Shown one piece after another: positions 25,067-37,353 of a stretch of DNA of 64,000 bases. The notes under the pieces were generated by a model. The model was not told where the DNA came from, made no database searches, and saw only the letters and a list, made by a program, of their open reading frames with translations. Made by a program: the position numbers and the translations under genes. This DNA comes from Fremontodendron californicum. Its lineage: Eukaryota > Streptophyta > Magnoliopsida > Malvales > Malvaceae. Position 1 is the stretch's first letter; the number at the start of each line of letters is the position of its first letter. Where the stretch lies: contig JAULJL010000032.1 in NCBI GenBank assembly GCA_030761205.1, positions 6,825,134-6,889,133 of the forward strand. Reading direction: 5' to 3'.

Positions 25067-28000
25067 TGTCGCAACCTAAAAAATAACGACGTCTCATCGC
25101 AAGACTTTATTATTCGTTAGGCGTGACATTAAAAAAAAACCGAGGAAAAGTCGACTTAATTCCTCTAAAAAATGAAGGTTTTGGAAATGACCTAAAAAGA
25201 CATGGAGTCGCCACCAATCTTTTTTAGCTAGGTGTGATCGGCCACCTATTAAAACCGATTTTATAAAATATTTTAAAAATTAATTAAAACATTTTAAAAA
25301 CCGATTTCAAGTCTGCGTTTTAAACCAGAGAAATCAAAGAAGCGGGTTCGGGAGTCGGTTACGTGTGGGGAAGGATTAGCACCCCCACAACGCCCGTATA
25401 AATCGGTACCTTATTAATCGTGTGTTATCTCAAGTCTTGGTAAAAGTTGGTTTTAAATTTAGTATCTCAAATTAATTCCCAATTTAAAGAAAAATAATTC
25501 CATTTTTTATTGAAAATGATCCGGAATTTATAAATTCAAAATTTTCCTATATTCCCCAACAAACGTGGCAAAATATAGAAATTTTTATTAGTTTTGGAAA
25601 ACTTTCCGAATCATTCTCTTTTTTTTTTTTGAAAGAAAGATATTCCTTTATTAATAATAATTGATGATATTCCCTCCAGCAAACCCGGTAGAGAACTCAT
25701 GAATTATTTTAACTCGGGAATATCTTTATTTTTATTGAAAATCATTATCTTTTTTGAAAACATTTAAAAGAAATGAATATGTATAGGCATGACATAAATA
25801 AAATGACATAGCAAAATCTAAATAATATAATGCAACCTAAATGTCATGACACATAGAAATTATTATGGCAAGAATCACATATTATATAAAATGCATGAAT
25901 ATAAAAATGCAATGCATGAGATGTATTTTTTCCTTTAATTAAGGAAATCCGTATATCTAAAAAGATATCCGGTTACCTTAGGAAAATATGTCAAATTAAA
26001 TATTCTAAAACCAAAATACTTTGTGATTGTTTGAAAACAATTTTGAAAAGCTTGAATTAAAAATAAAAACTAGGCTAAAATTTTTAAAATGACTCTAATT
26101 TCCTAAGTTTAAAAAAATCCGGACTTGGCTACCCTTAACCCGGGACTTGAAAAACCATTTTTAGAGTTTAAAAAGGCTTAGAAATTACCCTAAGTCAGTA
26201 GCTAACCCTCCTAATCAGCCCACTCTAAGTAAATTAACCAAAACAGAAAATTGGTTTTTCTTTAAATTCAATTCTGACTCCACTGTCCAGTTTTAATCCA
26301 CGATTTTTTACCCTATTTTTAAAAATTCCAAAAATTCTGAAAACATTATTGGAGACTCAGGACATGTAAAAATACAAGGAAAAAAATCGACTTAATTTTC
26401 TGATCAAAGATGAATTCCCAGAAAAACCAGAGATGTACGAGTTTTTGGAGGAGAAAAAACTGCTTTGTTTTTCTTTAAAATCAATTCTGACTCCACTGTC
26501 CAGTTTTAATCCACGATTTTTTACCCTATTTTTAAAAATTCCAAAAATTCTGAAAAAATTATTGGAGACTCAGGACATGTAAAAATACACGGAAAAAATT
26601 GACTTAATTTTCTGATCAAAGATGAATTCCCAGAAAAATCGGAGATGTACGAGTTTTGGGTGGAAAAAAAAACTGCTTTGCCAACACATTTTTTTTTTTT
26701 GTCTTTGATAAAATCATTTAAAAACCAAAATAAAAATATTTGAAACTCATAGAATGACTTGAAGACAGTAGCTAGGACTTTTTGAAAGTTAGATAAAAAT
26801 TGGCTAAGTAAAAAAAAATCACAAAGGTAGAATAATCAATTTGACAAACTTAATTTTCCACAAGTGTGCTCAAGAGAGCATGACTTTGAACCATTAATTG
26901 GTTCAAGTCATTATTCAAGTGGCATGAACATGAAATGCATGAAACAATGCAGCAAACATAATGCATGAAATGCATGGATCTAAACCTAAATGTAAGGAAA
27001 ATGCATGACATAAATAATATGGCCTAGACCTAACATGAACTTGCATGGCATTTAATGTAACCTAGACCTAAGACATGCATGGCATTTTCACAAACACAAG
27101 GCATGCTTAATTCAAAAATCCAATCAAATATCATGCAAATGCAAAAACCTAACAACTAGCATGACAAAAATACAACACACAATTCAAAACACATGGAGTA
27201 GCCAAATGGTCCCAAGCTTCAACAAACATGGCATTTTCACAAACACTTGGTATGCTAGCATGAAAAACTAAGTCATAACACAAAAATCACACAAGCATTT
27301 TCACAAACACCTAATATACCAAATCTAAAACATGCTCACTAAGATATAAAACAAGAATCATGCAAAGAATCACACAAGCATTTTCACAAACACTTAATAT
27401 GCTAACTCTAAAACATGCTCAAATTTAAACAACATGAAAACAGAAAATTAAAAATGCAAAAACATGATATCTAAGACATAAATGGCAACAAACAAAGCAA
27501 CCAAATTAAATATAACTTAAGAACATGAAATAACATAATATTTAAAACATCAAAAATAAAGAAAATAGCATAAACAATATGGTAAAATGAATCAAAAACA
27601 ACAACTTAAAATAAATAATGTAGGCCATTTGGCCATGGTGAGTTTATTGTAAAAACAAAATGTAAAAAAAAAAAAAATACTTAAGAAAGGAAATGAAGGA
27701 AGAACAAGAAACATTATTTTAAAATGAAAACTCACCAAGTAGAGATTAAAATAGCAAAAAATAAGAATAGAAAATGAAAGTGCAAGAGTTGGTGCTCAAG
27801 AGCAACCTCAAGAAGCTAATATTTCAAGCTTTTCTCTTCAAACTTTCCTTTTTTTCTAAACTTTTCTTTTTTTGCTCTCAACCAAGAAGATAAAAACTAA
27901 GAAAAACTAAGAAAAATCAGCCAAAATGGAAAAGATAAAACAAAATCTGCCTCCCCCTCTAGGGTTGGCCTAAATGATGCTTATATAGCCTCAAAGATGT

Positions 28001-29468
28001 TGTCATTTTTGTGTAACCTATTTTCCATCAAATGGCCAATAATTCAAGATGAAAAGTCATGAAATTACCACCTTTAGATTAGCATCTCAGCCCTCTCAAA
28101 TTACAGCTATGCAAAAATAATGTTGACATCTTTCTTAACCTATGTGGTTTAATCACCATGGCTTGATCAAAGAGAATGGTTAACTAACTCTTGATTTTTA
28201 ACCACTTGATTGAAAAAAAAAAAAAAATCAAGCTTCCTCCTTCCTTTGGGCTTGGGCAGGTCAGCACTTCTCTTTTCCAGCCCAGCTCTGATTTTTGAAA
28301 GGCCCAAAAAAGCCCTTTTCGGTTGCTTGGGTGAAATGACCATTTTGCCCCCCGGATGCAAGTAAATATCAAACGGACTCCAAATTCAATTTTTTTTTTA
28401 ATACTTCCAAAATAATAAAATATTGAGTTCTGGAAGTTTTCAAAATTATCCGAGTCCGTTTGCTATTTATTTGGATTTTTTCTTCCCAAAATGTCCTTTT
28501 ATGCCCCTACTTTTTACCATTTTTTAAACGAGCTCCAAATCAAGATTTTTCTTCACCAATCTCTTCAAAATAATTAAAAAGTGTGATCTGGAAGTTTTCA
28601 TAATTTTTGGAGCTCATTTGGTATTTTTTCGGGATTTATCGGCTTGAATTACTGCATAGGAGGCCCGGGATTTGGCCATTTTGCAAACGAACTCGGAATC
28701 AAGATTTTCTTTCGCCAATCTCCTTCAAATGGTTTAAGAATGAGATTGACAAATTTTCCATAATTTTCGAAGTCCATTTGCTATTTTTCCCAAATTTTTC
28801 CAATTTTGCCCTTTTACCTCCGAACCCCGGTTTTGCTCAAAACAAATCCGATTTTCAGATTTTCTTCAATCTGAGCCTTGTGCCATCCTTTTTAACCATT
28901 CTTCATCCATTGGGGGCTTTGGTCTTACCAAGTCGGGCCATTTCTGTGATTCTTCTCGATTTCACCGAAATCCACTAGAAACCCTAATTCTAGGTTTTCT
29001 CCCGGATTGACTTTTCTTTCGGTTTTTCTTGCAAGTGACTTCTCCATTACCCGTAGTCAGTGCTTATCTTTCATTTGGAACCTTCAATTTCGACCAGTTT
29101 GATCGTTTAAGCACTTTTCCCCAAATTTCTTGGATTAAGGTTTCTTTTCTACTGAATCTCCAAATCCCAACTTCCGAACTCCATATCTTTCAATGTAGAC
29201 CTCGGATTATCAAAATTCTTTCGCCATTTTTCAATTGAACTTAAAATCTTGATTTTGAAAGTGGGTTGACTTTTTCAGTAGTTGACTTTTTGGGGTTGAC
29301 TTTTTCGGGGTTGACTTTTTTTTCAAGTTTGTCTTTTTGTGCTCGCCCTCTTAAACTAAGTCTCGGAGTACCACATGCAGGATGAAAACAGTCTTTTTAT
29401 ACTCGAAAACATCAATATGGGAAGAAAACATACATGTTTAGTGGTCCGGACAAAATTAGGTGTCTACA
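25067..29468 (-). repeat. 5' LTR of the large-LTR element (4402 bp)
   Basis: Aligns base by base with 13162-17581 apart from about two dozen substitutions and small indels, including one fewer W-box unit. Four TTGACT boxes lie at 29266-29316. As the upstream LTR in element sense it would supply the promoter. Confidence 0.85.
29266..29316 (-). promoter_or_regulatory. W-box cluster in 5' LTR U3 (four TTGACT)
   Basis: TTGACT at 29266, 29282, 29296 and 29311. One unit fewer than in the partner LTR, consistent with slippage of the 15-bp unit. Confidence 0.55.
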
Positions 29469-30403
29469 CTTGGGATATGATTTTGGAGTTTTGATTACCA
29501 ATATAGCTGTTTGAATCAAAGCATGCGGTTTTTTTTAACTTAATGTTGTCTGGTTGATGATTTTTTGTGGTTCTTTTATATGTTTCTATCTTTTAATGTT
29601 GTATATTACTTTGTTCTCCGTTGAATTGGTGAATGCTTGAAATTAGGATTGAAGCTCTTTCTTTGGGACAAGGCTAGTGTTTTTGCTTTATATGCCAGAC
29701 ATGTTATGGATTTTATACACAAGAGACTTGAGTCTTGTCTGAGGTCATAGAAAATGGTTAGTTTTTTTGCCTATCACTTCGGGTTGTCACTTGTCACCAC
29801 TGAAGTTATGGTTGAGTTCATTTGCCTTTCATAATTTTGATCTAAATCGCTTACAGTATGATTGGTTGGGGAAATGGTTATTCCATGCTGTACAGTGATG
29901 CAGCAGTTTGGTTGCGGGGCATTTGTTGAATAGTCATTCTTCTGAATGGGTGAATAGCCATTATTGCTCCCCTAAGAATGGATATTCCAAGTCATATTTC
30001 TCCTACCACTGAATGGCCTAAAATTAAATTTTACTTGTTGAAATTTAAAATTGTTTAATTTTAATGTTGAAATTCTACGGAATTGTGTGGGGGATAAAAG
30101 AAGCTTCATAAAAATAGAAGTAGTTTCGTTTAGCTCAAGTGGAATGAATCGAAATATTATTTTATTACTACCTCTCTTTAGCTTTCTTTCTTCATAAAAA
30201 TTAGAAATAACTAATAAAAATCGGATGGGGCGGAGCGGGGCGGGGCAGTGATGGATGTAACCGACATCCATGGAGGTGGTAGTGGTATTGAAAATTCAAC
30301 ATCCACGGTGGAGCGGGGCGGGGGGCGGGGCAGAGTAGGTCACTGGCGGGGCGGGGGCGGATATTGTAAAATCCGCCCCCGCCCCGCTCCATTGCCATCC
30401 CTA
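29469..30403. other. Right half of the hAT-type transposon
   Basis: Resumes the transposon after the CTTGG duplication. It is AT-rich until about 30220, then holds dense GGGGCGG-type repeats on both strands up to the terminal repeat. No transposase motif seen. Confidence 0.6.
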
Positions 30404-30411
30404 TGCATGCT
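30404..30411. repeat. 8-bp target-site duplication TGCATGCT (right)
   Basis: Matches 12308-12315. Confidence 0.9.
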
Positions 30412-31036
30412 CGATCCTCGACTGATTTTATTTATATTTCAAATTTTTAATTATTTTAATATTTAAGGGTTTTTGATCTTTTATAATATTTTAGAAAATA
30501 ATAAACTGATAAAACCAAAATTTTATTTTGTTATTGTTCATTTATTATTTTATATTTAAAAAATTTAAAAAGCAAAATAAAAATATATAAAAATGGGTTA
30601 GTAACTCATTAATCTAAAATATATATAAGATTGGCTATATGGGTTCTTGGTATGACATGTGTCCTTTTTAAGATACGATTAGAATTTTTTAAATTGTTCA
30701 CAATATTCATGATAAATCAACAACAACAAAAAAATTTTGACAAATAAAAATAACTAAAACAAATGTTTCAATTCAACAAAAATAAATAAAAATTAGGGGT
30801 TTCCCAGATTTCTCACATAACGACCCGCGGTCTGCACGCTCGACCCTCGATGGTTTATTATTTATTTTTCAAAATTTTAATTATTTTAATATTTTGATCT
30901 TTTATAGTATTTAAAAAATAATAAATTGATAAAATACAAACAAAAATTTTATTTTATTATTATTCATTTATTATTTTTTTATTTAAAAAATTAAATAGGC
31001 AGAATAAAAATATAAAAAATGGGTTAGTAGCTCATT
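30412..31036. repeat. Tandem duplication: rest of unit A and unit B
   Basis: 30412-30612 completes unit A ('cgatcctcgactg' to 'gggttagtaactcatt'). 30613-31036 is unit B with the same order of blocks, ending 'gggttagtagctcatt'. Unit B carries 'gcacgctcgaccctcg' where the hAT element split unit A, so it preserves the empty site. Confidence 0.75.
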
Positions 31037-31834
31037 AAAATATTTCAATATTTTTTCAACATAAATTTATTATTAATAATAAAAGTAATTTAATTTGAGA
31101 TTATATTTTAAATGATTATTTTATTTCACAATTACATTGTTATCGTTAAAAAAAATTGATAACATGAAAATTAATATATTTTTATATTATAAATAAAATA
31201 TATATTATACAATAAGATGTAAATATTTTTAGAAATAAATAACACTAACAAATTCATTTGTATTATGTATTTTTGTATAAATAAAATATTTTTTCACATA
31301 TTTAATTTCTATAATTAATAAAATATGATTATATTGATATTAATATATATTAAAATATATAACAATTATTTAAATAAATAATAATTTATTTAATTTAATT
31401 TATTTATAATCATTAATTTAATTTAAAATTCTCCAACGAAAGAAAAAAATTCTAGTTAGTAATATAAATAACTACAACGAATATTTTTATCAGTTCAAAA
31501 GAATTTTCTATGCTTCCTGGCTAATTCCCCCAGCAAGAGACCATAACTCAACTCTTCCCTTTCACACCTCAGCCAACCATTGAAGATAAGCAAACTGACC
31601 CACAACTTTCTCCAAGATTTTTTTTTTTTTCTAAAAAGAATTTACTATATTATTATTGTCTTTTTAGACTCTGGGGCTTCCCCAAGTCTTGCTATTGCTG
31701 AGATTTTAACAAACAAAAAAAAAGCTCTTACTACCTAACCGCTAAAAAACCATCCTTTATAGATTAGAAAAGAAAAAAGAGTTTTTTTTTCTATTCAGAT
31801 TGGATAGAAAAGAGTGGGAAAAGAAAAGTAAAAG
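31037..31834 (+). promoter_or_regulatory. RPE upstream region
   Basis: AT-rich to about 31500, then more balanced sequence with a GATAAG I-box-like motif near 31584 and CT-rich tracts typical of plant 5' leaders. A CTATATTA at about 31646 could serve as a TATA element. No cDNA evidence is available, so the start of transcription is not defined. Confidence 0.35.
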
Positions 31835-34800
31835 ATGTCAACAGCTTCTTCATTGTGTTCATCAACTCAGGTTAATGGCTTTGGAGGGGGACTTAGGCTT
31901 CTAAGAACCCCTCTTTCTCAATCCAAGTCGCTTACCTTCACAAGGTACATACTTTTTTAAAAAAAAAAATCTTTTTGGTTGATTCTTATCGGTTTTTTGT
32001 GTATTCATTATAGTTTTAGATGGTAAAGAAGCAAATTTATGGGTGTTAGCAATAAAACCCAGGTCGGAAATGTTGAAATTTCCTTGTAAGCAAATTTACT
32101 TTGTTTGAACTTTGATATTAATTTCTTTGCCAATATGTGAAATTTTCATTTTTTTCAATGTTTTCGGTATAAATGAAGGTGGTTTGTGATGAAAGTGAAG
32201 GGCTTGTAAGATTAAAATATTCATCAAGAATGTAAGGAAGCTAAACTGTAAATGAGTTATGAAATAAATAAGGTTTAGAGTTTGTTTACAGTGAAATTAT
32301 TAGTTGATGTTTGGTATGCAATTTAATGGAAGTGTAATTGTATGGTTGGTGCTTACTTTGGAGCAAAAATTGTTGATGGATGAGTGCTTACCCGGGGTGA
32401 GTGTTGGATATGGGTATGTACCCAACACGGGTATGTTTAACTTTTTCTAAATTTTTCCATATATTTGAAGGATCATACCCTATACTGATGTCCGGATATG
32501 TGTCGGACATAGGTATCAGACAAGAATACTTTAAGAAAAATGAAGAGTCCGTGTAACATAGCCTTGCACTTGTGTTTTTATGCTAAGTGGAAGTTCAGAT
32601 CACTGTTTGGACTGTGGTCTTCAGTACAAGTTATGTATTATCAAATTGCACTCACAAATCACATTGAAAATTTGAATAAATTTCTTAATATTTATGCCTC
32701 CTTAGTTCTGTAGTCTGTTCCACTATGTTTTATTATCTTTCCTTCTGTTATTTCCCATAGATCACAGGTGAAGGTGTCACAGTTTTGTGATATAAGACGC
32801 AAGTACCATTAAAATTCTTACCAAATATTTGAAAATTTCTATTAGGTCATTGCTTTTTCCTTGCAGTCCTGAAATTCTTGGCATTTCTGAGATGTAAAGA
32901 TGGCGAATGGTTAAGTCATCCCTAAAAATCGGTCTTTTAGGATGGAAGGTTTATCAGTAACATTTTTAACCCCATATAAACGATCTTGTTATAGGATTTA
33001 CAATGTAACAATAGGTTATATGAGATATTATAATGCTTATAATAAAAAATAAAATGTCAATTAATTGACAAAGTTCAGTTTTATTCTGGGTTCCAGGAAG
33101 GTCACTGGCAGTGAGCAGCTTTTAGTATTTCCAATACTTTTCAATTTGCCATAATTTTGGGGAACTTTATTTTCTATTTTCCCCCTATTTGCCACACAAC
33201 CTTTAATTGCAGTAGTCAAGTCCATAGTTTAGTAGCCCTCATTGACTTTTAAGGCTCTTGTCATTCCTTCATTTAGAAATTATTTGTCTTCTATACAGGA
33301 AAATATTTTGTACTTTTCATGTTACAAGAACATGTGTGTTTGTCTTCTTGGTACAAAATAGGGCTATACATTACTTGAGAAGATAAGAATAAATGTATAA
33401 TTTATATCAGATATGATTTCTGTTCTTCCAGGTGTGGTACAATCTATTTTAATATGCTTCTATTACCTTTTTTCTGAAACTGTTAGGAGGAGAATTGCTA
33501 CAGTAGTGAAGGCAACTGCTCGAGTCGATAAATTCTCAAAAAGCGATATCATTGTTTCTCCATCTATTCTCTCTGCTAACTTCGCGAAGTTGGGAGAGCA
33601 GGTTCTATATTGCTCTTTTTTCTTGTACTAGGAAATTACTTTCCAATTTTCCTGTAAATAACTTTCAGATATGCATCTTGTTTCTGGAACACACATAATG
33701 ACTATAATCTGCATTATCACAACGGACGTTCCACTTTATTTTGGTATTTGACTTTTGCCATTGTCATTAGCAAACCTGTTAGCTCTTTTAGCTTTTCCTG
33801 TCTAGTTTTATGTCCATGACCTTTGGAACTCAAATTGGAGCTTGCTTTTGAAGTTTGACTTTCAAGATTTTCTAGGTGAAAGCAGTGGAACTGGCAGGCT
33901 GTGATTGGATCCATGTTGATGTAATGGATGGTCGATTTGTTCCAAACATTACAATTGGACCTCTCGTGGTTGATGCCTTACGACCTGTGACAGATCTTCC
34001 ACTGGATGTGCATTTGGTATGCTTCTTTTTGCATACCTTGTCATCAACAGATCAATATTGGTAAGAAAAAAAATATTTGCTAATCTGAGATATATGCAAT
34101 GCAGATGATTGTGGAACCAGATCAGCGAGTTCCAGATTTTATTAAAGCTGGAGCAGACATAGTCAGTGTTCACTGTGAGCAATCTTCGACCATCCATTTG
34201 CATCGTACACTTAATCAAGTAAGATTTTCCTTTCTCTGAGCGTTTCTACTATATTTTCCATGATAAAATGGGGAGTTGGCACTAGCTGTTACTTGGTCTC
34301 GTAACAGCTGCTTATCAAATGAATTGTTGATTAACCCATATTTTTACTTTACATACAAGATGTGAATGGAGTCTAGCAAATATTATCAAGTAAAGCCTAA
34401 ACTTGAATGCATTTCTAATAGTGAGGTCATATAAATCAGAAAAGTAAACCTTGTTTTCTCATGCATAATTTGACTTGCTTTTGCACTTGGAATTTGTCAT
34501 CTGATTTTATCTTGGTATATCGCTATGCAGATGCCTGCTTTAAGCTGAAGCTAGTGATGAAGAAATTTATGCATAACAAATCTTTAATCTTATATCTGGT
34601 ACCACATAATAAGCTGATGGGAAGGGATTGTTTAGAATTCTTAGGGCAATCAGAATTCATCCTGTTCAGGCTAGTTCTGTTTTTTGAATGTATTTGTCTT
34701 CGTTATTCTTCTGAGACATAATCAAAGAATTACTCATTGATGCTTGATCAGGACATTTATAATGGCTGCATAATTTCTATTCTGTTTTTGCACCCTATTT

Positions 34801-37078
34801 TTGCAGTTACAGCTTTTAAGTACTAACTTTATCGCCCTCACTCCTACCTCAAATCAATGCATAATTGCTTCTTAAAATGTCCTTGTGAGCATGTCTGAAA
34901 GTTGTCTATTACAAGTTGTAGTTTTTGTGATCATGGGGTTGCTGATACTACTGGGAATTTTTTTGATTGTTTGCCATCTAATGCTTAATTTTATTTTGTT
35001 AGTTTGCATTTGCTGTTGCCTGCCCTGGCTTTGATTAAATTTCCCACCTTTATAATATCTTTTGTGTGGAGATTCCTTACTGTTTGAGTGCTGTCCTAAT
35101 TTTTTCAACACTTTTCTTATTGTATAGATAAAAGGTCTTGGCGCTAAAGCTGGAGTTGTCCTAAACCCTGCTACCCCACTTACTACAATAGAATATGTAC
35201 TTGATGGTTAGTTTTTATTTTCTATTTTCTATTTCCTTTTCCAATTTTCTTTTCTTTCTGTCAAGGATGATCTCTACACAGCTTTTGCCTACTAGAGCCA
35301 CGTGGTGGATCCTATGTTGCTCCGACTCTTCATTTTTCAAAGTACCCGTGTCCAACTCATATCCGGACATGGGTATGGGGATATGATCCCCCAAGGGTCC
35401 TCCAAATACATGGAAAAACTTAGAATAAATCAAACATACCCGTGTCCGACACTCACACCCGAGTCCGAGTAACATAGGGTGGATCTATGCTGGCCCTTGC
35501 CTATTGATAAGTTGGAGTAAAGGATATATCATAAAGTAAAAACCCTTGAGTGATAGTTAAAAGAATATTCTAAGAATAGTTTAAAGGGTAAACTCCACAT
35601 ATATCCCTTGTGATTTCAACATTTTTCACATAGCACCTTGTGATTTTTATTCTCTCAATTACCACCTTGTGGTAAAGTAGTGTTCCCATAGGGGTTACAC
35701 TGTTAAATTTTCTAGTAAAATTATGACAATACGCTTAAGTGTGAACAAATAAAGTACTTTTTGGATTGAAGTATTTTGGGAATTTTGCTAGATGAAAGTA
35801 ACGGTGTAACTTCCTTTGGGAACTGAACTTAAACACATGCTGCTAATTGAGAAAATAAGAATTATAGAGTGCTATGTGGGAAAAGTTGAAACCACGAGAG
35901 CTGTACTTAGAGTTTACCCTAGTTTTTAATTTTTTGACTGACTCCTTCAATTTTAATTTAATCCAAGGAGGTCAAATTCTCATACTTTTGACTTGAAAGC
36001 CTCTTTCTTACAAAACAAAAACAATGTATAGCTATGCAAAGAAGGATAAGACTTATGAGGTCCTTCGCTACATAATCATAACCAAAGGAAATTGACAAGA
36101 TAATCTCTTTTGCATTTGAACAGTGGTTGATCTAGTCTTGATTATGTCGGTCAACCCTGGATTTGGTGGGCAGAGCTTTATTGAGAGCCAAGTGAAGAAA
36201 ATCTCTGACTTGAGAAGAATGTGTGCAGAGAAGGTATAAAATGCATGTCTTGTGTGCGTCTTCCATGTATTTATGCTTGAGAATCTCGTGACATTTTCTT
36301 TTTATATTTCCCGTGCAGGGCGTAAACCCATGGATCGAAGTGGATGGTGGAGTTGGTCCTAAAAATGCATATAAGGTGCCCCATTAGAATCACCTGGTTT
36401 ACAGTTCTAATAGTTATCAGTTATTGAAAGATAGGCCTACAGTTACTTTACCATTGCCAGTTTGACACCAATTCAAAATGTATGCCTGTTGTTAAAGGCA
36501 GGTCGAGTGGAACGAAAACAGGAAAGAAAGTGGAAAATGAACAATGGCTGGCCCTGCTTTTTTCCTGTCATATCTATTATAGACAAAAGTTATGTTAATC
36601 ATCTCATTCATACCCGTGTCTATTTCCTATCATATTCGGACACGGGTACGGAGATATGACCCTCTAAATACTTGGAAAAACTTAGAAAAACTGAATATAC
36701 CTGTGTCAGATACATATTCGTATCCGACATTCACTCCCAAGTCCGAGTAACATAGATGTTAATCATATTATTCATGATATTCATAACTAGGAAACTTTCG
36801 GTATGGTCATAAATATTCTTATCTTGTATATTATGGTATATAAATTGAAATGGTTTTAACTGCTGTCAGGTTATTGAGGCTGGAGCTAACGCTCTAGTTG
36901 CTGGTTCAGCTGTGTTTGGAGCCAAAGATTATGCTGAAGGTATGAACATGGAATTATTTATTAATTCTAATGTGTATAAATGAATGCATTTTAACAAATT
37001 TTTGTGGCTTGAACAAATTGTTTTACAGCTATTAGAGGAATCAAAACCAGCAAAAAGCCAGAAGCAGTGGCTGTTTGA
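31835..37078 (+). CDS. RPE: Ribulose-phosphate 3-epimerase, chloroplast precursor (nine exons)
   Basis: Interconverts ribulose 5-phosphate and xylulose 5-phosphate in the Calvin cycle and pentose phosphate pathway, in the chloroplast stroma. My exons are 31835-31944, 33487-33601, 33876-34016, 34105-34218, 35128-35206, 36124-36233, 36319-36375, 36870-36939 and 37029-37078. All introns are GT-AG and phases fit, giving 281 residues, the usual length for plant precursors. Residues 1-45 are Ser-, Leu- and Arg-rich with few acids, a chloroplast transit peptide. Conserved blocks: SPSILSANFAKLGE (61-74), HVDVMDGRFVPNITIG (88-103), LDVHLMIVEP (118-127), NPGFGGQSF (197-205) and VDGGVG (231-236). H88, D90, H121 and D232 are the metal-binding residues, and D90 and D232 the acid-base pair, by family analogy. 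Nothing looks broken. Introns 1, 5 and 7 carry MITEs. Confidence 0.95.
32384..32561 (-). mobile_element. hAT-type MITE, copy 1, in RPE intron 1
   Basis: Ends with GTGTAACATAG and shares 'gtccggatatgtgtcggaca'-like blocks with copies at 35312, 36600 and 37354. The left terminus is decayed, so no target duplication is visible. Same orientation as the copy at 37354. Confidence 0.7.
35312..35477 (+). mobile_element. hAT-type MITE, copy 2, in RPE intron 5
   Basis: 166 bp, starts CTATGTTGCTCCGACTC and ends GAGTCCGAGTAACATAG, a near-perfect terminal inverted repeat. GGTGGATC at 35304-35311 is repeated at 35478-35485, an exact 8-bp target duplication. This copy defines the family. Confidence 0.9.
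35585..35920. mobile_element. 336-bp MITE of another family, in RPE intron 5
   Basis: Perfect 11-bp terminal inverted repeat AGGGTAAACTC / GAGTTTACCCT. Imperfect pairing continues inward for about 45 bp: 'ttgtgatttcaac' faces 'gttgaaaccacga' and 'cacatagcac' faces 'gtgctatgtg'. The flanking duplication is blurred (AGTTTAA versus AGTTTTTAA). Confidence 0.75.
36600..36755 (+). mobile_element. hAT-type MITE, copy 3, in RPE intron 7
   Basis: Ends AAGTCCGAGTAACATAG. ATGTTAAT at 36592-36599 is repeated at 36756-36763, an exact 8-bp duplication. The left terminal repeat has been lost, but the duplication still marks the edge. Same orientation as copy 2. Confidence 0.8.
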
Positions 37079-37353
37079 TTTATGACCGCCAAAGATCGGA
37101 TTGGCTCGAATGTGTGATATCTCTGTATTTACATTCCCATGTATGTTGTCCTGTAACTTCATATAATTTTGCTCTATTATATTTTTATGTATAAAATCCA
37201 AAGCTATTACATAAAAGAAAAAGAAGATAAAATGAAATTTCATATTTGCCTGTTTTCTAAGATTCATCTCAATAACCTTTTCTTATATCTGCTTGTTGGA
37301 CTGCTTGAATCCTGCTATATGATGCAAAACAAAATGGAAGATACGTTCATAAG
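37079..37353 (+). other. RPE 3' untranslated and downstream region
   Basis: Follows the TGA stop. AT-rich, with several possible polyadenylation signals such as ATAAAAT near 37191. No cleavage site can be fixed from sequence alone. Confidence 0.4.

Larger units (their letters stand above)
13162..29468 (-). mobile_element. Non-coding large-LTR retrotransposon (LARD-like, Tat/Ogre lineage), 16.3 kb
   Basis: Two nearly identical 4.4-kb LTRs flank a 7.5-kb internal region and are bounded by CTTGG duplications. The orientation is minus. The 18 bases at 25046-25063 equal the 3' end of plant tRNA-Arg including CCA, so on the minus strand they form the primer-binding site. A purine tract on the minus strand abuts the other LTR at 17582-17594. 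A tRNA-Arg primer is characteristic of Tat/Ogre elements. The internal region has no intact gag or pol, only a broken remnant near 22670-22800, so the copy must have been mobilised in trans. By eye the LTRs differ by roughly two dozen substitutions plus a few small indels, which suggests a young insertion. This would be called a large retrotransposon derivative. Confidence 0.85.
12316..30403. mobile_element. hAT-type transposon split by a giant LTR element
   Basis: The terminal inverted repeat TAGGGATGGCAA is perfect over 12 bases at both ends, and a TGCATGCT duplication flanks it. Subtract the LTR element at 13162-29468 and its 5-bp duplication, and the transposon is about 1.8 kb. Both subterminal regions are rich in GGGGCGG repeats (12395-12420 and 30225-30385), as expected for hAT transposase-binding arrays. 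I find no transposase coding in the two halves. The left half has pyrimidine-rich, 5'UTR-like sequence at 12530-12700, so it is either a non-autonomous copy or one whose coding part was deleted. Confidence 0.85.

Noticed and set aside
28607..29238. Open frames of 123 and 69 codons repeated in both LTRs (also 16877-17337)
   Set aside because: Conserved only because the two LTRs are near-identical copies. They are broken in the solo LTRs and lie on the antisense strand of the element.
13162..29468. Plus-strand orientation of the large-LTR element
   Set aside because: The purine tract and the tRNA-Arg primer site make sense only on the minus strand.
33413..33631. 72-codon open frame beginning upstream of RPE exon 2
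   Set aside because: It runs from intron 1 through exon 2 into intron 2. The spliced model with exon 33487-33601 explains the conserved part.
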